The notes: generated from the letters alone by a model not told the origin. A stretch of 64,000 nt of DNA from Novosphingobium sp. SG751A (GCF_013149295.1 NZ_JABGCB010000004.1:124001-188000); one strand, 5' to 3'; shown: positions 45,617 through 53,590, numbered from the stretch's first letter. Program-made: numbers and translations.

Positions 45617-45670
45617 CATAATCCGTCAGACTGTTTGATATAATCATGATAATCAGCCAGACGGATTATG
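45617..45670. promoter_or_regulatory. 11-bp inverted repeat in the Rieske-LysR intergenic region
   Basis: CATAATCCGTC at 45617-45627 is exactly mirrored by GACGGATTATG at 45660-45670 (32-base spacer), with the 8-bp palindrome ATCATGAT at 45643-45650 between. The region is AT-rich in a GC-rich context. The right arm ends 4 bases before the LysR start codon, as expected for an autoregulated divergent LysR target. Confidence 0.6.
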
Positions 45671-45674
45671 ATGC

Positions 45675-46619
45675 ATGGACTATCGCCGCTTTGACCTAAA
45701 CCTGCTGGTGGTGCTCGACGCCTTGCTGGAGGAGCGCGGCGTCCATGCCACGGCCCGCCGTCTGGGCATGAGCCAGCCCAATGTCAGCTTTGCTCTGGCC
45801 AAATTGCGCCGGGCGATGGGCGATCAACTGCTGGTGCGCGACGGGGCGGGGATGCGCCCGACGGCACTGGGCGAAGCCTTGCGCGATCCGTTGCGCCGCC
45901 TGCTGCATGGGGTGGAGCATGACATTCTGGCCGGGCGTCATTTCGATCCGGCGGGCGCCACGCGGCATTTTGTGCTCTCCACCTCGGATATTGGAGAGCT
46001 GGTGTTTCTGCCGCGCCTGATGCAGGAATTGGAGCGCGCCGCGCCACAGGTGACGCTCGAATGCCGCTCGCTGCGCCCGACCGATCTGGTGCAGGCGATG
46101 GGAGCCGGGGCGGTCGATCTGGCGCTGGGCTATTTCCCCGATTTGGGGCAGGGGCCTTTCATGACGCAAAAGCTGTTCGACCATCCCTTCACCTGCATCA
46201 TGCGTGAGGGGCATCCGGCGCTGGATGCGCCTTGGACGCAGGAGGCCTTTCTGGCGCTGGGCCATATCGTCGTTTCCTCCAGCGGGCGCAGTCAGGAACT
46301 GTTCGAGATACAGCTCGATTCCATGGGACTGCGCCGCCGTGTCGCGCTGCAATCACCCCATTTCATGAGCGTGCCGCTGCTGGTGGCCGGCTCGGATCTG
46401 ATCAGCACCGTGCCCAAGGCGGTGGGGGCCATTTTTGCCAGTATGGCCCCGCTGCGTCTGATCGATCCGCCCTTTGCCGCACCGCTGATCGGCATCGCGC
46501 AATATTGGCATTTGCGGGTGCAGGACGATCCGGGCGTGATCTGGCTGCGCTCGCTGATTGCGCGGCTGTTTCTGGGGCGCGATCCTTCGCCGCTTAACCC
46601 AGATGCAGCGCCGCGATGA
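45675..46619 (+). CDS. LysR-family transcriptional regulator (NodD/NahR-like)
   Basis: A 314-residue regulator starting MDYRRFDLNLLVVLDALLEE, with recognition helix MSQPNVSFALAKLRRAMGD. The effector domain includes HFVLSTSDIGELVFLPRLM and VDLALGYFPDLGQGPFM. It is divergent to the VanA-like gene across 104 bases containing a perfect inverted repeat, so it is its probable activator. No Shine-Dalgarno sequence is visible before the ATG. Its last 26 bases overlap the convergent antiporter gene. Confidence 0.93.
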   Translation: MDYRRFDLNLLVVLDALLEERGVHATARRLGMSQPNVSFALAKLRRAMGDQLLVRDGAGMRPTALGEALRDPLRRLLHGVEHDILAGRHFDPAGATRHFVLSTSDIGELVFLPRLMQELERAAPQVTLECRSLRPTDLVQAMGAGAVDLALGYFPDLGQGPFMTQKLFDHPFTCIMREGHPALDAPWTQEAFLALGHIVVSSSGRSQELFEIQLDSMGLRRRVALQSPHFMSVPLLVAGSDLISTVPKAVGAIFASMAPLRLIDPPFAAPLIGIAQYWHLRVQDDPGVIWLRSLIARLFLGRDPSPLNPDAAPR

Positions 46620-47601
46620 CGCCCGCAAACACCAGATAGAGCAGCCCCATCCCCGCCAGCAGCCCACGTGAGGCCATGCCGCGCCGGAACACAAGGAACA
46701 TGATAAGGATCGCCGCCATCGTTGCGCCTGCGGCCACCAGCAGGGGCGGCGTGAGCAGCCATGGCGTGAAGAACAGGCCCAGCGCGGTGGGGATCGTTGC
46801 TTGAATCATCATCGCGCCCGAAATATTGGCCAGCGCCAGCCTATACTTGCCCTGACGCACCCAGATTATGGCATTCATCGTTTCAGGCAATTCGGTGGCG
46901 ATCGGGCTGAACAGCAGGGCCAGCAATTGCGGACGCAGGCCCAACGCCGGCCCCAGCGCTTCCAATTGCCGCACGAAAGTCTGCGAGGCGACAAAGATCA
47001 CCACCAGCGCCGCCAGTACCTGAAAGATGGCCATGCCCGTGGCGGGCACCGCGCGCCGGGACTGGAATTTCAGCGGTTCGATGCCTTCTTCGGCATCATC
47101 GCCTTCGCCGCCCAACTCCTGACGGACATACAGCGCATAGGCGGCAAGGAACAGCACGCCCAGCCAAGGTTTCCACGCAAAGGCGATCAGGCCCAGCGTG
47201 ATCTTGGCGGCAAAGATGGCGAGGAACCAGCCCTGATCCTTGCTGAGATGGAGAAAGGTGTGCGCGATTTCAGGTGAGGCAGCAAGCCGCCGCCCCGTCA
47301 GCAGCAGCACCACGCCCACCGTGGCATAGGCAATGGTCGAGAGCGCCAGCGGGCCGCCCAGCGCCGCGCCCACGCCCAGTTCCTTGGCCGCAGCCCCCGT
47401 GCCAAAGGCCACCGCCACCAGCGTGACCACGCTTTCGGGCAGGGCGGTGCCGAAAGCGGCCAGAATCGTGCCGGTCGCCTTCTGGCCCACGTCCAGCTTT
47501 TCGCCGACCCATTCGACGCCATTCACGAAATATTCGCAGGCCAGATAGATCACGACAGCTGACCCGAGCAGCAGCGCGATGGTGATCGTCAAAGAAGACA
47601 T
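46594..47601 (-). CDS. Ca2+:cation antiporter (CaCA family)
   Basis: A 335-residue membrane protein with about ten or eleven helices from the ATG at 47599-47601. The two alpha-repeats of the family are plain: FGTALPESVVTLVAVAFGTG in the first half and FSPIATELPETMNAIIWVRQ in the second, each with the ion-binding PE pair. An acidic loop (GGEGDDAEEGIEP) separates the halves. It exchanges Ca2+, and possibly Mn2+, for Na+ or H+. The yybP-ykoY element in its 5' leader argues for a role in Mn2+ homeostasis, or for Mn2+ as the sensed signal. Confidence 0.9.
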   Translation of the reverse strand: MSSLTITIALLLGSAVVIYLACEYFVNGVEWVGEKLDVGQKATGTILAAFGTALPESVVTLVAVAFGTGAAAKELGVGAALGGPLALSTIAYATVGVVLLLTGRRLAASPEIAHTFLHLSKDQGWFLAIFAAKITLGLIAFAWKPWLGVLFLAAYALYVRQELGGEGDDAEEGIEPLKFQSRRAVPATGMAIFQVLAALVVIFVASQTFVRQLEALGPALGLRPQLLALLFSPIATELPETMNAIIWVRQGKYRLALANISGAMMIQATIPTALGLFFTPWLLTPPLLVAAGATMAAILIMFLVFRRGMASRGLLAGMGLLYLVFAGVIAALHLG

Positions 47602-47672
47602 GAACAGATTCCACAGGGCCGGGTATTGGACACATGAACCGGGCACGCGCCCGACCCCGAGTGCATGCCGAT

Positions 47673-47771
47673 CCATGGTCTCGCCGAACCGTAAAGGCCG
47701 CACATGCCATGGCCGAGGCCAAGTTTGTTGACATGCGCTCCGCTGAAAATGCGGATGGCTACTCCCCAAGG
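47673..47771 (-). promoter_or_regulatory. yybP-ykoY (manganese) riboswitch
   Basis: Read on the minus strand from 47771, the leader has CCTTGGGGAGTAGC (through 47758), then GCATGTCAACAAACTTGG, and closes with CGAGACC at 47683-47677 and CCATGG at 47678-47673. GGGGAGUAGC, GUCAACA and GAGACC are the conserved core of the yybP-ykoY class, which binds Mn2+ through two facing loops. CCTTGG and CCATGG form the closing stem with one U-U mismatch. It ends 71 bases before the antiporter start codon. Assignment is by motif recognition; a covariance search would be decisive. Confidence 0.88.
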
Positions 47772-47802
47772 GAGGTCGCGCTTTGGCCCTTTCCGGCCCG
47801 CA

Positions 47803-47808
47803 TGTCAA
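47803..47808 (-). promoter_or_regulatory. Candidate -35 box for the riboswitch transcript
   Basis: TTGACA on the minus strand at 47808-47803 overlaps the ABC-F stop codon (47807-47805). A start about 35 bases downstream falls near 47773, right at the 5' end of the riboswitch. The -10 region is not clear. Confidence 0.45.
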
Positions 47809-49397
47809 CCGGAGGGATGGGGCAGTACGATTTCCCGGGTGATGCCGATGGCGTTGAGGAAGGCGCGATCATGGCTGATGACGAAGATCGCCCCGTCATA
47901 GGCGCGTAACGCGCGCTCCATGACCTCGATCGAGGGCAGATCGAGATGGTTGGTCGGTTCATCCAGCAACAGCAGAGGCGGCATGGAACGCGCCGAAAGG
48001 ATGCAGGCCAGACCCGCGCGCAGACATTCCCCGCCGCTCAATCCGGCCACGATGCGGTCCGCCTCAACATTGCGAAAGGCAAATCGGGCCAATGCCGCTC
48101 GCGCCTCATTTTCGGTAAGAGCAGTATTGAGCCGTCGCATATTGTCGAGGATCGTGGCGCCATGGTCGAGAATGTCGACATGCTGATCGAGGATGGCCAG
48201 CGGCTCATCGGGCCGCCTGATCGCCCCCGAATGCGGCGCCAATTGCCCGCAGGCCAGCTTGAACACCGTACTCTTGCCCGCCCCATTGCGCCCGGTCAGA
48301 GCGACCCGCTCGGGGCCTTGCAGAGTGAAGGAGAGGTCATCCACCACCTTCCGCCCCGCCGCATGCCATGAAACATGGTCAAAGGACAGCAACTGTCGAT
48401 GGGCGGGAAAAAGCGAGGAAGGCAGTTCGATTTTCAGCGGTGTCGCGATGTCCAGCCGTGCCTTGGCATTGGCGAGCAGGGCCGAAGCCTCGACAACCTG
48501 TTGATCGGACAACACCCGGCCCCGTCCGCCTGTGTTTTGCGCCCTCTCGCGCTGACGGCCCAGCAGGATTTTGGGCGCGCTGCCGCTGGCGGCATAGGCC
48601 TCGCCGCGGCGGTCGCGGCGGGCCTGACGTTCGCGGACCTGTTGCGCCTGCCGCGCGGCGGCGCTCCTTTCGCGCTCGGCCTGTTCGACATCGGCCTCCA
48701 TCCGGGCCTGCGCTGCATCGCGCGCCTCGACATAGGAGGACCATCCGCCGCCATGCCATGTCGTGCCGGTGGGCGATAGGGCCAGGATACCATCGACATG
48801 ATCCAGCAAGGCGCGATCATGGCTGGCGATCAGCGCCCCGCCGCGCCAGTCGGCCAACAGGCCCGCCATCGCCTCACGCCCGTCGGCATCAAGATTGTTG
48901 GTCGGCTCGTCCAGAAGCAACAGGTCGGGCCCATCGAGCCACAGGCGCGCTATGCTCAGCCGGGTCCGTTCTCCGCCGCTGAAAGTCGACAGGGCGCGGG
49001 CATGGTCCACCGGGCCAAGGCCGGATGCGGCCAAAGCCTCGTCGAGCCTCGCAGGCAGGGTCCAGTCTGCTTCGGCAAAATCCGCTTCGCTGCCCTTCCC
49101 GGCCTCGATCCGTTCCAGCCGGGCCAGCGCATCGCAAATCCCCAGCGCTTCGCCTGCTGTCAGGCTTTCCGACGCGGGGTTCTGTCGCACCATGCCGATG
49201 GTGCCCATCCGCGTGATATGGCCCGACAGAGGCGAGATTTCGCCCATGATCGCGCGCAGCAAGCTGGATTTGCCCGAACCATTGCGTCCGACAAGGCCGA
49301 TGCATTCACGATTCAGGCTGAGAGAGAGATCGGAAAACAGCACGCGCCCGGCGGGCGTGGCGATGGAAACGCCATCAAGAGTGAGAAACGCAGGCAT
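47805..49397 (-). CDS. ABC-F family ATPase
   Basis: A 530-residue protein from the ATG at 49395-49397, with two ABC domains and no membrane helices. Domain 1: Walker A GLVGRNGSGKSSLLRA, signature FSGGERTRLSIARL, Walker B LLLLDEPTNNLD. Domain 2: ALTGRNGAGKSTVFKL, LSGGECLRAGLAC and LLLLDEPTNHLD. The inter-domain linker (about 225-290) is rich in Arg, Gln and Ala, predicted coiled helices (AERERSAAARQAQQVRERQA). ABC-F proteins act on ribosomes as translation factors or antibiotic-protection proteins; which applies is unknown. The riboswitch transcript begins at its 3' end. Confidence 0.92.
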   Translation of the reverse strand: MPAFLTLDGVSIATPAGRVLFSDLSLSLNRECIGLVGRNGSGKSSLLRAIMGEISPLSGHITRMGTIGMVRQNPASESLTAGEALGICDALARLERIEAGKGSEADFAEADWTLPARLDEALAASGLGPVDHARALSTFSGGERTRLSIARLWLDGPDLLLLDEPTNNLDADGREAMAGLLADWRGGALIASHDRALLDHVDGILALSPTGTTWHGGGWSSYVEARDAAQARMEADVEQAERERSAAARQAQQVRERQARRDRRGEAYAASGSAPKILLGRQRERAQNTGGRGRVLSDQQVVEASALLANAKARLDIATPLKIELPSSLFPAHRQLLSFDHVSWHAAGRKVVDDLSFTLQGPERVALTGRNGAGKSTVFKLACGQLAPHSGAIRRPDEPLAILDQHVDILDHGATILDNMRRLNTALTENEARAALARFAFRNVEADRIVAGLSGGECLRAGLACILSARSMPPLLLLDEPTNHLDLPSIEVMERALRAYDGAIFVISHDRAFLNAIGITREIVLPHPSG

Positions 49398-49603
49398 AAT
49401 GACACCGGAAAATTGCAAAACAGGACGGGCTTGATCAGCGCGCCTTCCGGTCCATTTTATCCTCCTGCAGGCATGCCGGCCCAGTGCCGATGCTCAATGC
49501 CAATATGTTTCCTATAACGACAAAGGCGCCCTGTCGCAATCGTCCTGTGCAGGATCCGTGATCGTTCAGGCGATGGTCCGGGATCTGCATTATCGCTCTT
49601 GCC

Positions 49604-49624
49604 ATATCCCCCCAGGGGGGATAT
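49604..49624. promoter_or_regulatory. CsoR/RcnR-type operator before the rcnA-like gene
   Basis: ATAT-C6-A-G6-ATAT spans 49604-49624: perfect 10-bp arms about one central A. CsoR/RcnR-family tetramers recognise G/C tracts flanked by AT-rich inverted repeats (E. coli RcnR: TACT-G6-N-AGTA). It ends 11 bases before the exporter ATG, so a bound repressor would block promoter and ribosome access. The family's regulator gene lies directly after the exporter. Confidence 0.82.
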
Positions 49625-49635
49625 TTGCCCCGCCC

Positions 49636-50508
49636 ATGACCGATCTCACCGCCCTTATCGCCCAGGATGCCGCCCATGGCTGGCTCTTCATTCCCAGCGC
49701 TATCGTGCTGGGCGCGCTGCACGGGCTGGAGCCGGGCCATTCCAAGACGATGATGGCCGCCTTCATCATCGCCGTAAAAGGCACAGTGCGTCAGGCGGTG
49801 CTGCTGGGGCTGGCGGCCACGCTGTCGCATACGCTGGTGGTTTGGCTGGTGGCGATGGGGGGAATGTGGGCTTTCGGCTCATTCCGGGCCGAGGACACCG
49901 AACCCTATTTCCAGTTGGCCTCGGGCGCGGTGATTGTGGCCATGGCGATCTGGATGATCTGGCGCGCACGCGCCGACCTGCGCGCGGCCCATGCGCATGA
50001 CCATCATCACGGACACGATCATCACGATCATCATCATGGCCATCACCACGATCATCACCACGGGCATGGCCACCACCACCACGAACCCACCGAGGAAGAA
50101 ATTCACGAACTGGAACTGGCCACCGGCGGCTATGTCGATGCCCATGAGGCCGCCCATGCCGAGGACATCCGCCGCCGCTTTTCGGGTCGCTCGGTCACCA
50201 CGGGTCAGATTGTGATCTTCGGCCTGACGGGCGGACTGGTGCCTTGCCCCGGCGCGATCACGGTGCTGATGCTTTGTCTGCAATTGCACCGGGTGGCGCT
50301 GGGTGCGGTGCTGGTGGCGGGCTTCTCGGTGGGGCTGGCGCTGACGATGGTGGCTTCAGGCGTGCTGGCGGCGCTTTCGCTGCGCCATCTGGAAAAGCGC
50401 TGGAGCGGATTTGGCGATGCGGTGCGCAGGGCCCCGCTGATCTCGGGCGCGGTGATCCTGATCGTGGGGGCGGTGATTGCGCTTGACGGCGCGCGCCATC
50501 TGCTCTGA
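49636..50508 (+). CDS. rcnA: Nickel/cobalt efflux protein, RcnA/NicO family
   Basis: A 290-residue membrane exporter from the ATG at 49636. The NicO metal motif HGLEPGHSKTM is at residues 29-39 in helix 1. A cytoplasmic loop at about 119-149 is extremely His-rich (HAHDHHHGHDHHDHHHGHHH and on), as in RcnA, and the second half has GLVPCPGAITVLM. RcnA exports Ni2+ and Co2+. Operator upstream and repressor downstream make a self-contained metal-resistance module. Confidence 0.92.
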   Translation: MTDLTALIAQDAAHGWLFIPSAIVLGALHGLEPGHSKTMMAAFIIAVKGTVRQAVLLGLAATLSHTLVVWLVAMGGMWAFGSFRAEDTEPYFQLASGAVIVAMAIWMIWRARADLRAAHAHDHHHGHDHHDHHHGHHHDHHHGHGHHHHEPTEEEIHELELATGGYVDAHEAAHAEDIRRRFSGRSVTTGQIVIFGLTGGLVPCPGAITVLMLCLQLHRVALGAVLVAGFSVGLALTMVASGVLAALSLRHLEKRWSGFGDAVRRAPLISGAVILIVGAVIALDGARHLL

Positions 50509-50517
50509 ACCGGCGCG

Positions 50518-50784
50518 ATGAGCCACGCCACCGACAAGGACCTGACCAACCGCCTCAAGCGCGCCAACGGTCACCTCGCCAGCATCATCACGATGATCGA
50601 GGATAACCGCAGCGCGCTTGATGTGGCCCAGCAACTGGCCGCTGTGGTGGCCGCGCTGGACAAAGCCAAGACGCGGCTGGTGGCCCATCATATCGAACAT
50701 CACCTGACCGATACGCTGGGCGAACTGACGCCGGAACTGCGCGAGAAACTGGCGCAACTGTCGGAACTCGCCAAATATCTTTGA
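50518..50784 (+). CDS. CsoR/RcnR-family metal-sensing repressor lacking cysteine
   Basis: An 88-residue all-helical regulator starting 9 bases after rcnA. The family core is NRLKRANGHLASIITMIEDN, DVAQQLAAVVAALDKAKTRL and HHIEHHLTDTL. The invariant metal-ligand cysteine of the family (RcnR C35; SCLDIAQQL in NreA-like proteins) aligns to A33 here (RSALDVAQQL), and the whole protein has no cysteine. Histidines H3, H57, H58, H61 and H62 remain. Coordination must therefore differ from RcnR, CsoR and FrmR. The matching operator upstream of rcnA implies it is still a functional DNA binder. Confidence 0.9.
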   Translation: MSHATDKDLTNRLKRANGHLASIITMIEDNRSALDVAQQLAAVVAALDKAKTRLVAHHIEHHLTDTLGELTPELREKLAQLSELAKYL

Positions 50785-50802
50785 GACTTACCGGCGGGCC
50801 TT

Positions 50803-51216
50803 TTACCAGCGAGGACGCCAGCGCGGGCCGTCATCGCCATGGGCGGCGCTCTCCATCCACTGGCCGATCCGGTCATAGCGCCAGCCGATCTCGCGCACCG
50901 AGCGGACGTCGCCCTCGGCGCATTCATGGCGCTGGCGGTCTTCAAGGCCGTCGATGGCGGCATGGATGCGATTGGCGGTGCCGGGGTCGATATCGCCTTC
51001 GTCCACCTCATGATCCAGCCGGTTTTCCAGCCCATGGGCGCGCTGACCCGAACAGATGAAGCGCATCATCCGGTCCGCGCCTTCGTCGTGCCAGCCTGCC
51101 GCATAGGGGGCAGGCGCCCCATTGCCGACATAAACGCCCCAGCTTTGCGCCTGCGCGCTCCCCGCCATCACCAGACCCGCCGCCCCGATGGCCATTGCTC
51201 CGATCCAATGCCGCAT
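50803..51216 (-). CDS. Exported protein of unknown function
   Basis: A 137-residue protein from the ATG at 51214-51216, with GGGAGAAG about 5 bases upstream. The signal peptide RHWIGAMAIGAAGLVMAGSA ends at AQAQS. The mature part is charged and helical (MMRFICSGQRAHGLENRLDH, GTANRIHAAIDGLEDRQRHE) with two cysteines, C55 (FICSGQ) and C103 (HECAEG), that may form a disulfide, and a C-terminal GPRWRPRW. I do not recognise the family. It converges on the metal repressor gene. Confidence 0.72.
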   Translation of the reverse strand: MRHWIGAMAIGAAGLVMAGSAQAQSWGVYVGNGAPAPYAAGWHDEGADRMMRFICSGQRAHGLENRLDHEVDEGDIDPGTANRIHAAIDGLEDRQRHECAEGDVRSVREIGWRYDRIGQWMESAAHGDDGPRWRPRW

Positions 51217-51331
51217 GTCACTTCTCCCGTATCGGCAACGTGCCGATGAGACGGTTTTAGCGTGGGTGAACTTCCGACAAGCTGAATGTAATTGTCGTAA
51301 GATATTCATCTTGGAGCTTTTGCGGCACAGC

Positions 51332-51733
51332 CTATCCCAGACGCTCCAGCAGATCGGACAGCATCGGGCGCAGGCGGCGGATTTCTTCGCGGTGGGTGGC
51401 GCTCAGCCCCTCCAGCGCCACACGCGCCTTGTCGGTCAGGAGCAGCATGGCCTGACGCCGATCCTGCGCCGAGGGCGCGCGCGTCAACCAACCCTGCGTT
51501 TCCAGCCGGTCGACAAGCCCGCTGGCGCTGTGCGGCTTCAGGATAAGCCTTTCGGCCACATAGCCGATGGTCGCCCCGCCTTCGGGCGCGGCGCGAATTG
51601 CCAGCAAGGCCTGATGCTGTTGCGGCGTCAGACCAAAGCTTGCCGCCTTGTCCTCGCTGAACACCAGAAACTGGCGCAGCGTATGCCGGAATTGCGCCAG
51701 CAGGGCATAATCGGCTTCCTCCAGTTGAGACAC
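51332..51733 (-). CDS. MarR-family transcriptional regulator
   Basis: A 133-residue repressor starting at the GTG at 51731-51733, since AGAGGAAAT precedes it and no in-frame ATG fits. The core is FGLTPQQHQALLAIRAAP, VAERLILKPHSASGLVDRLE and the wing SAQDRRQAMLLLTDKA with the D-R-R triad. It is divergent to the ClC-family channel gene; a palindrome in the shared gap is its probable operator. Confidence 0.9.
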   Translation of the reverse strand: MSQLEEADYALLAQFRHTLRQFLVFSEDKAASFGLTPQQHQALLAIRAAPEGGATIGYVAERLILKPHSASGLVDRLETQGWLTRAPSAQDRRQAMLLLTDKARVALEGLSATHREEIRRLRPMLSDLLERLG

Positions 51734-51753
51734 GGCATTTCCTCTTCTTGATT

Positions 51754-51772
51754 TATATCGTACTGCGATATA
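51754..51772. promoter_or_regulatory. MarR-type operator between marR and clcA-like genes
   Basis: TATATCG-TACTG-CGATATA, perfect 7-bp arms with a 5-base spacer, lies 20 bases upstream of the marR GTG and 29 bases before the channel's ATG at 51802. TATCG-N5-CGATA-type palindromes of about 17-19 bp are usual MarR sites, so both genes may be repressed together. Confidence 0.75.
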
Positions 51773-51801
51773 GTTGCGCGATGCACAATTCGGAGCCATC
51801 T

Positions 51802-53562
51802 ATGTCCGTTGCCCCCTTGCCGCCATCCCATTTCGCCCCAGACTTGCCAAACCTGCGCGATCATACCGCCGATCATCGCATGGTGTTGCTGGCCCTTGCC
51901 GCGCTGGCGGTGGGCGCAGGGGGCGCTGCCGGGGCGTGGGTGCTGCTGCGGCTGATCGCGTTGGCCACCAATCTGTTCTGGTATGGGCGCCTGTCGGTGG
52001 ATGCCCCGCCCATGGCGGCGGGGGCCAATCCGGCGATGATCGTGCTGATGCCTGTTCTGGGCAGCCTGATCGTCGGACTGATGGCGCGCTATGGTTCGGA
52101 AAAGATTCGGGGGCATGGCATTCCCGAAGCTATCGAAACCATCCTCTATGGCGAGAGCCGATTGTCGCTGAAAGTGGCCATTCTCAAGCCCCTGTCCTCG
52201 GCCATTTCCATCGGCAGCGGCGGACCTTTTGGCGCCGAAGGCCCCATCATCATGACCGGCGGGACCATCGGCTCCCTCTTTGCCCAGCGTTTTCACCTCA
52301 GCGCCGCCGAGCGTAAAACGCTGCTGGTATCGGGCGCGGCAGCCGGGATGACGGCGATCTTCGGCACTCCACTGGCGGCGGTCCTGCTGGCGGTCGAGGT
52401 GCTGCTGTTCGAATGGAAACCGCGCAGCTTTGTCCCCGTGGTGCTGGCCTGTCTGGTCGCCCATGTGCTGCGCGGAGTTTGGCTTGGCGCAGGGCCGATG
52501 TTTCCGGCCAGCCTGACGATGCCTGCCGGGTTCTGGGCGCTGGCGGCGGCGCTTGGGCTTGGGCTGTTGCAAGGGGGGATGGCGGCGCTGCTTTCCAGCG
52601 CGCTTTATCGGGTGGAGGATGGTTTCCACCGGCTGCCGGTTCATTGGATGTGGTGGCCCGCGATCGGCGGTCTGGTGGTGGGGCTGGGCGCGCTGATCGA
52701 TCCGCGTGTGCTGGGGGCGGGCTATGCCAATATTCAGGCGCTGCTGGATGGCGCGATGGGCGCGCGGGCGATCGCGCTGCTCTTGGCGGTCAAGGCCACC
52801 GTCTGGCTGATGGCGCTGGGGTCTGGCACATCGGGCGGGGTGCTGGCGCCTTTGCTGATGTTGGGTGGGGCGCTGGGCGCGCTGGCGGGCCTGTGGCTGC
52901 CGGGGGACGAGGGCGTCTGGGCGATGATCGGCATGGCCGGGATCATGAGCGGGGCGATGCGCGCGCCGCTGACGGGGGCCTTGTTCGCCGCCGAACTGAC
53001 CGGGCATTTCGAGGCTCTGCCCCTTACGCTGGCCTGCGCGATCGGCGCCTATGGGGTCAGTGTACTGGTCATGCGCCGCTCGATTCTGACCGAAAAGATT
53101 GCCCGGCGCGGCCGTCATATCCGGCAGGAATATAGCGTCGATCCGCTGGAGCTGTTTCAGGTGGAGCGGATCATGACCCCCGCGCCCCAGACCATGGCCG
53201 ACACGATGCTGGTGTCCGATGCGCTGGCCTTCTTTGCCGATGGTGCGTGGCATCGCTCCTATCCGGTGGTCAATGCGGCGGGGGGGCTTGTGGGCATGGT
53301 TTCACGCGGGGATGCGCTGAGCTGGCAAAGCGGCGGGAGGGAGGCGGACCTGTGCCTGCGCGATGTCCTCTCGGATGCTTCGGAGCCTTATGTCTGGCCG
53401 CAGACGCCTATCGGCGTGCTGGCCGATCTTATTCTGGAAACCGGCAAAGGGCGCATTCCTGTGCTGTCTCCCGCCGATGGCCGCGTGATCGGCATGGTGA
53501 CTCGCCACGATCTGTTAAAGGCCCGTCAGGCCGTGCGCGCCGATGAAACGCTGCCTGCATGA
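51802..53562 (+). CDS. ClC-family chloride channel/antiporter with C-terminal CBS domains
   Basis: A 586-residue membrane protein. The ATG at 51802 is preferred, with GGAG 6 bases upstream; an in-frame ATG at 51781 also exists. Selectivity-filter segments are GSGGPFGAEGPIIMTGG (keeping the gating Glu), GMTAIFGTPLAAVLLAVE and GSGTSGGVLAPLLMLGG. Two CBS domains follow (VERIMTPAPQTMADTMLVSD and the stretch ending RVIGMVTRHDLL), which usually bind adenine nucleotides. It moves Cl- or a similar anion, possibly exchanged for H+. The divergent MarR gene suggests induction by a small molecule or acid stress. Confidence 0.9.
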   Translation: MSVAPLPPSHFAPDLPNLRDHTADHRMVLLALAALAVGAGGAAGAWVLLRLIALATNLFWYGRLSVDAPPMAAGANPAMIVLMPVLGSLIVGLMARYGSEKIRGHGIPEAIETILYGESRLSLKVAILKPLSSAISIGSGGPFGAEGPIIMTGGTIGSLFAQRFHLSAAERKTLLVSGAAAGMTAIFGTPLAAVLLAVEVLLFEWKPRSFVPVVLACLVAHVLRGVWLGAGPMFPASLTMPAGFWALAAALGLGLLQGGMAALLSSALYRVEDGFHRLPVHWMWWPAIGGLVVGLGALIDPRVLGAGYANIQALLDGAMGARAIALLLAVKATVWLMALGSGTSGGVLAPLLMLGGALGALAGLWLPGDEGVWAMIGMAGIMSGAMRAPLTGALFAAELTGHFEALPLTLACAIGAYGVSVLVMRRSILTEKIARRGRHIRQEYSVDPLELFQVERIMTPAPQTMADTMLVSDALAFFADGAWHRSYPVVNAAGGLVGMVSRGDALSWQSGGREADLCLRDVLSDASEPYVWPQTPIGVLADLILETGKGRIPVLSPADGRVIGMVTRHDLLKARQAVRADETLPA

Positions 53563-53565
53563 TGA

Positions 53566-53590
53566 CGGGCGCAGCCGTCGGCTGCGCCCG
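53566..53590. terminator. Hairpin between ClC gene and TonB receptor
   Basis: CGGGCGCAGCC at 53566-53576 and GGCTGCGCCCG at 53580-53590 pair perfectly (11 bp) around GTC, starting 3 bases after the channel stop codon and lying between convergent genes. Confidence 0.75.

Noticed and set aside
47634-47909. Open frames in the antiporter leader (47634-47909)
   Set aside because: The region is better explained by the yybP-ykoY riboswitch and the ABC-F gene end; the frames have no ribosome site or domain.
49990-50080. His-codon-rich CAT/CAC repeat stretch
   Set aside because: It looks like a DNA repeat but encodes the His-rich loop expected in RcnA proteins and needs no other explanation.
51628-53253. 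A 541-codon minus-strand frame opposite the ClC gene
   Set aside because: His/Gln/Arg-rich shadow with no motif; the plus-strand ClC protein is well supported.
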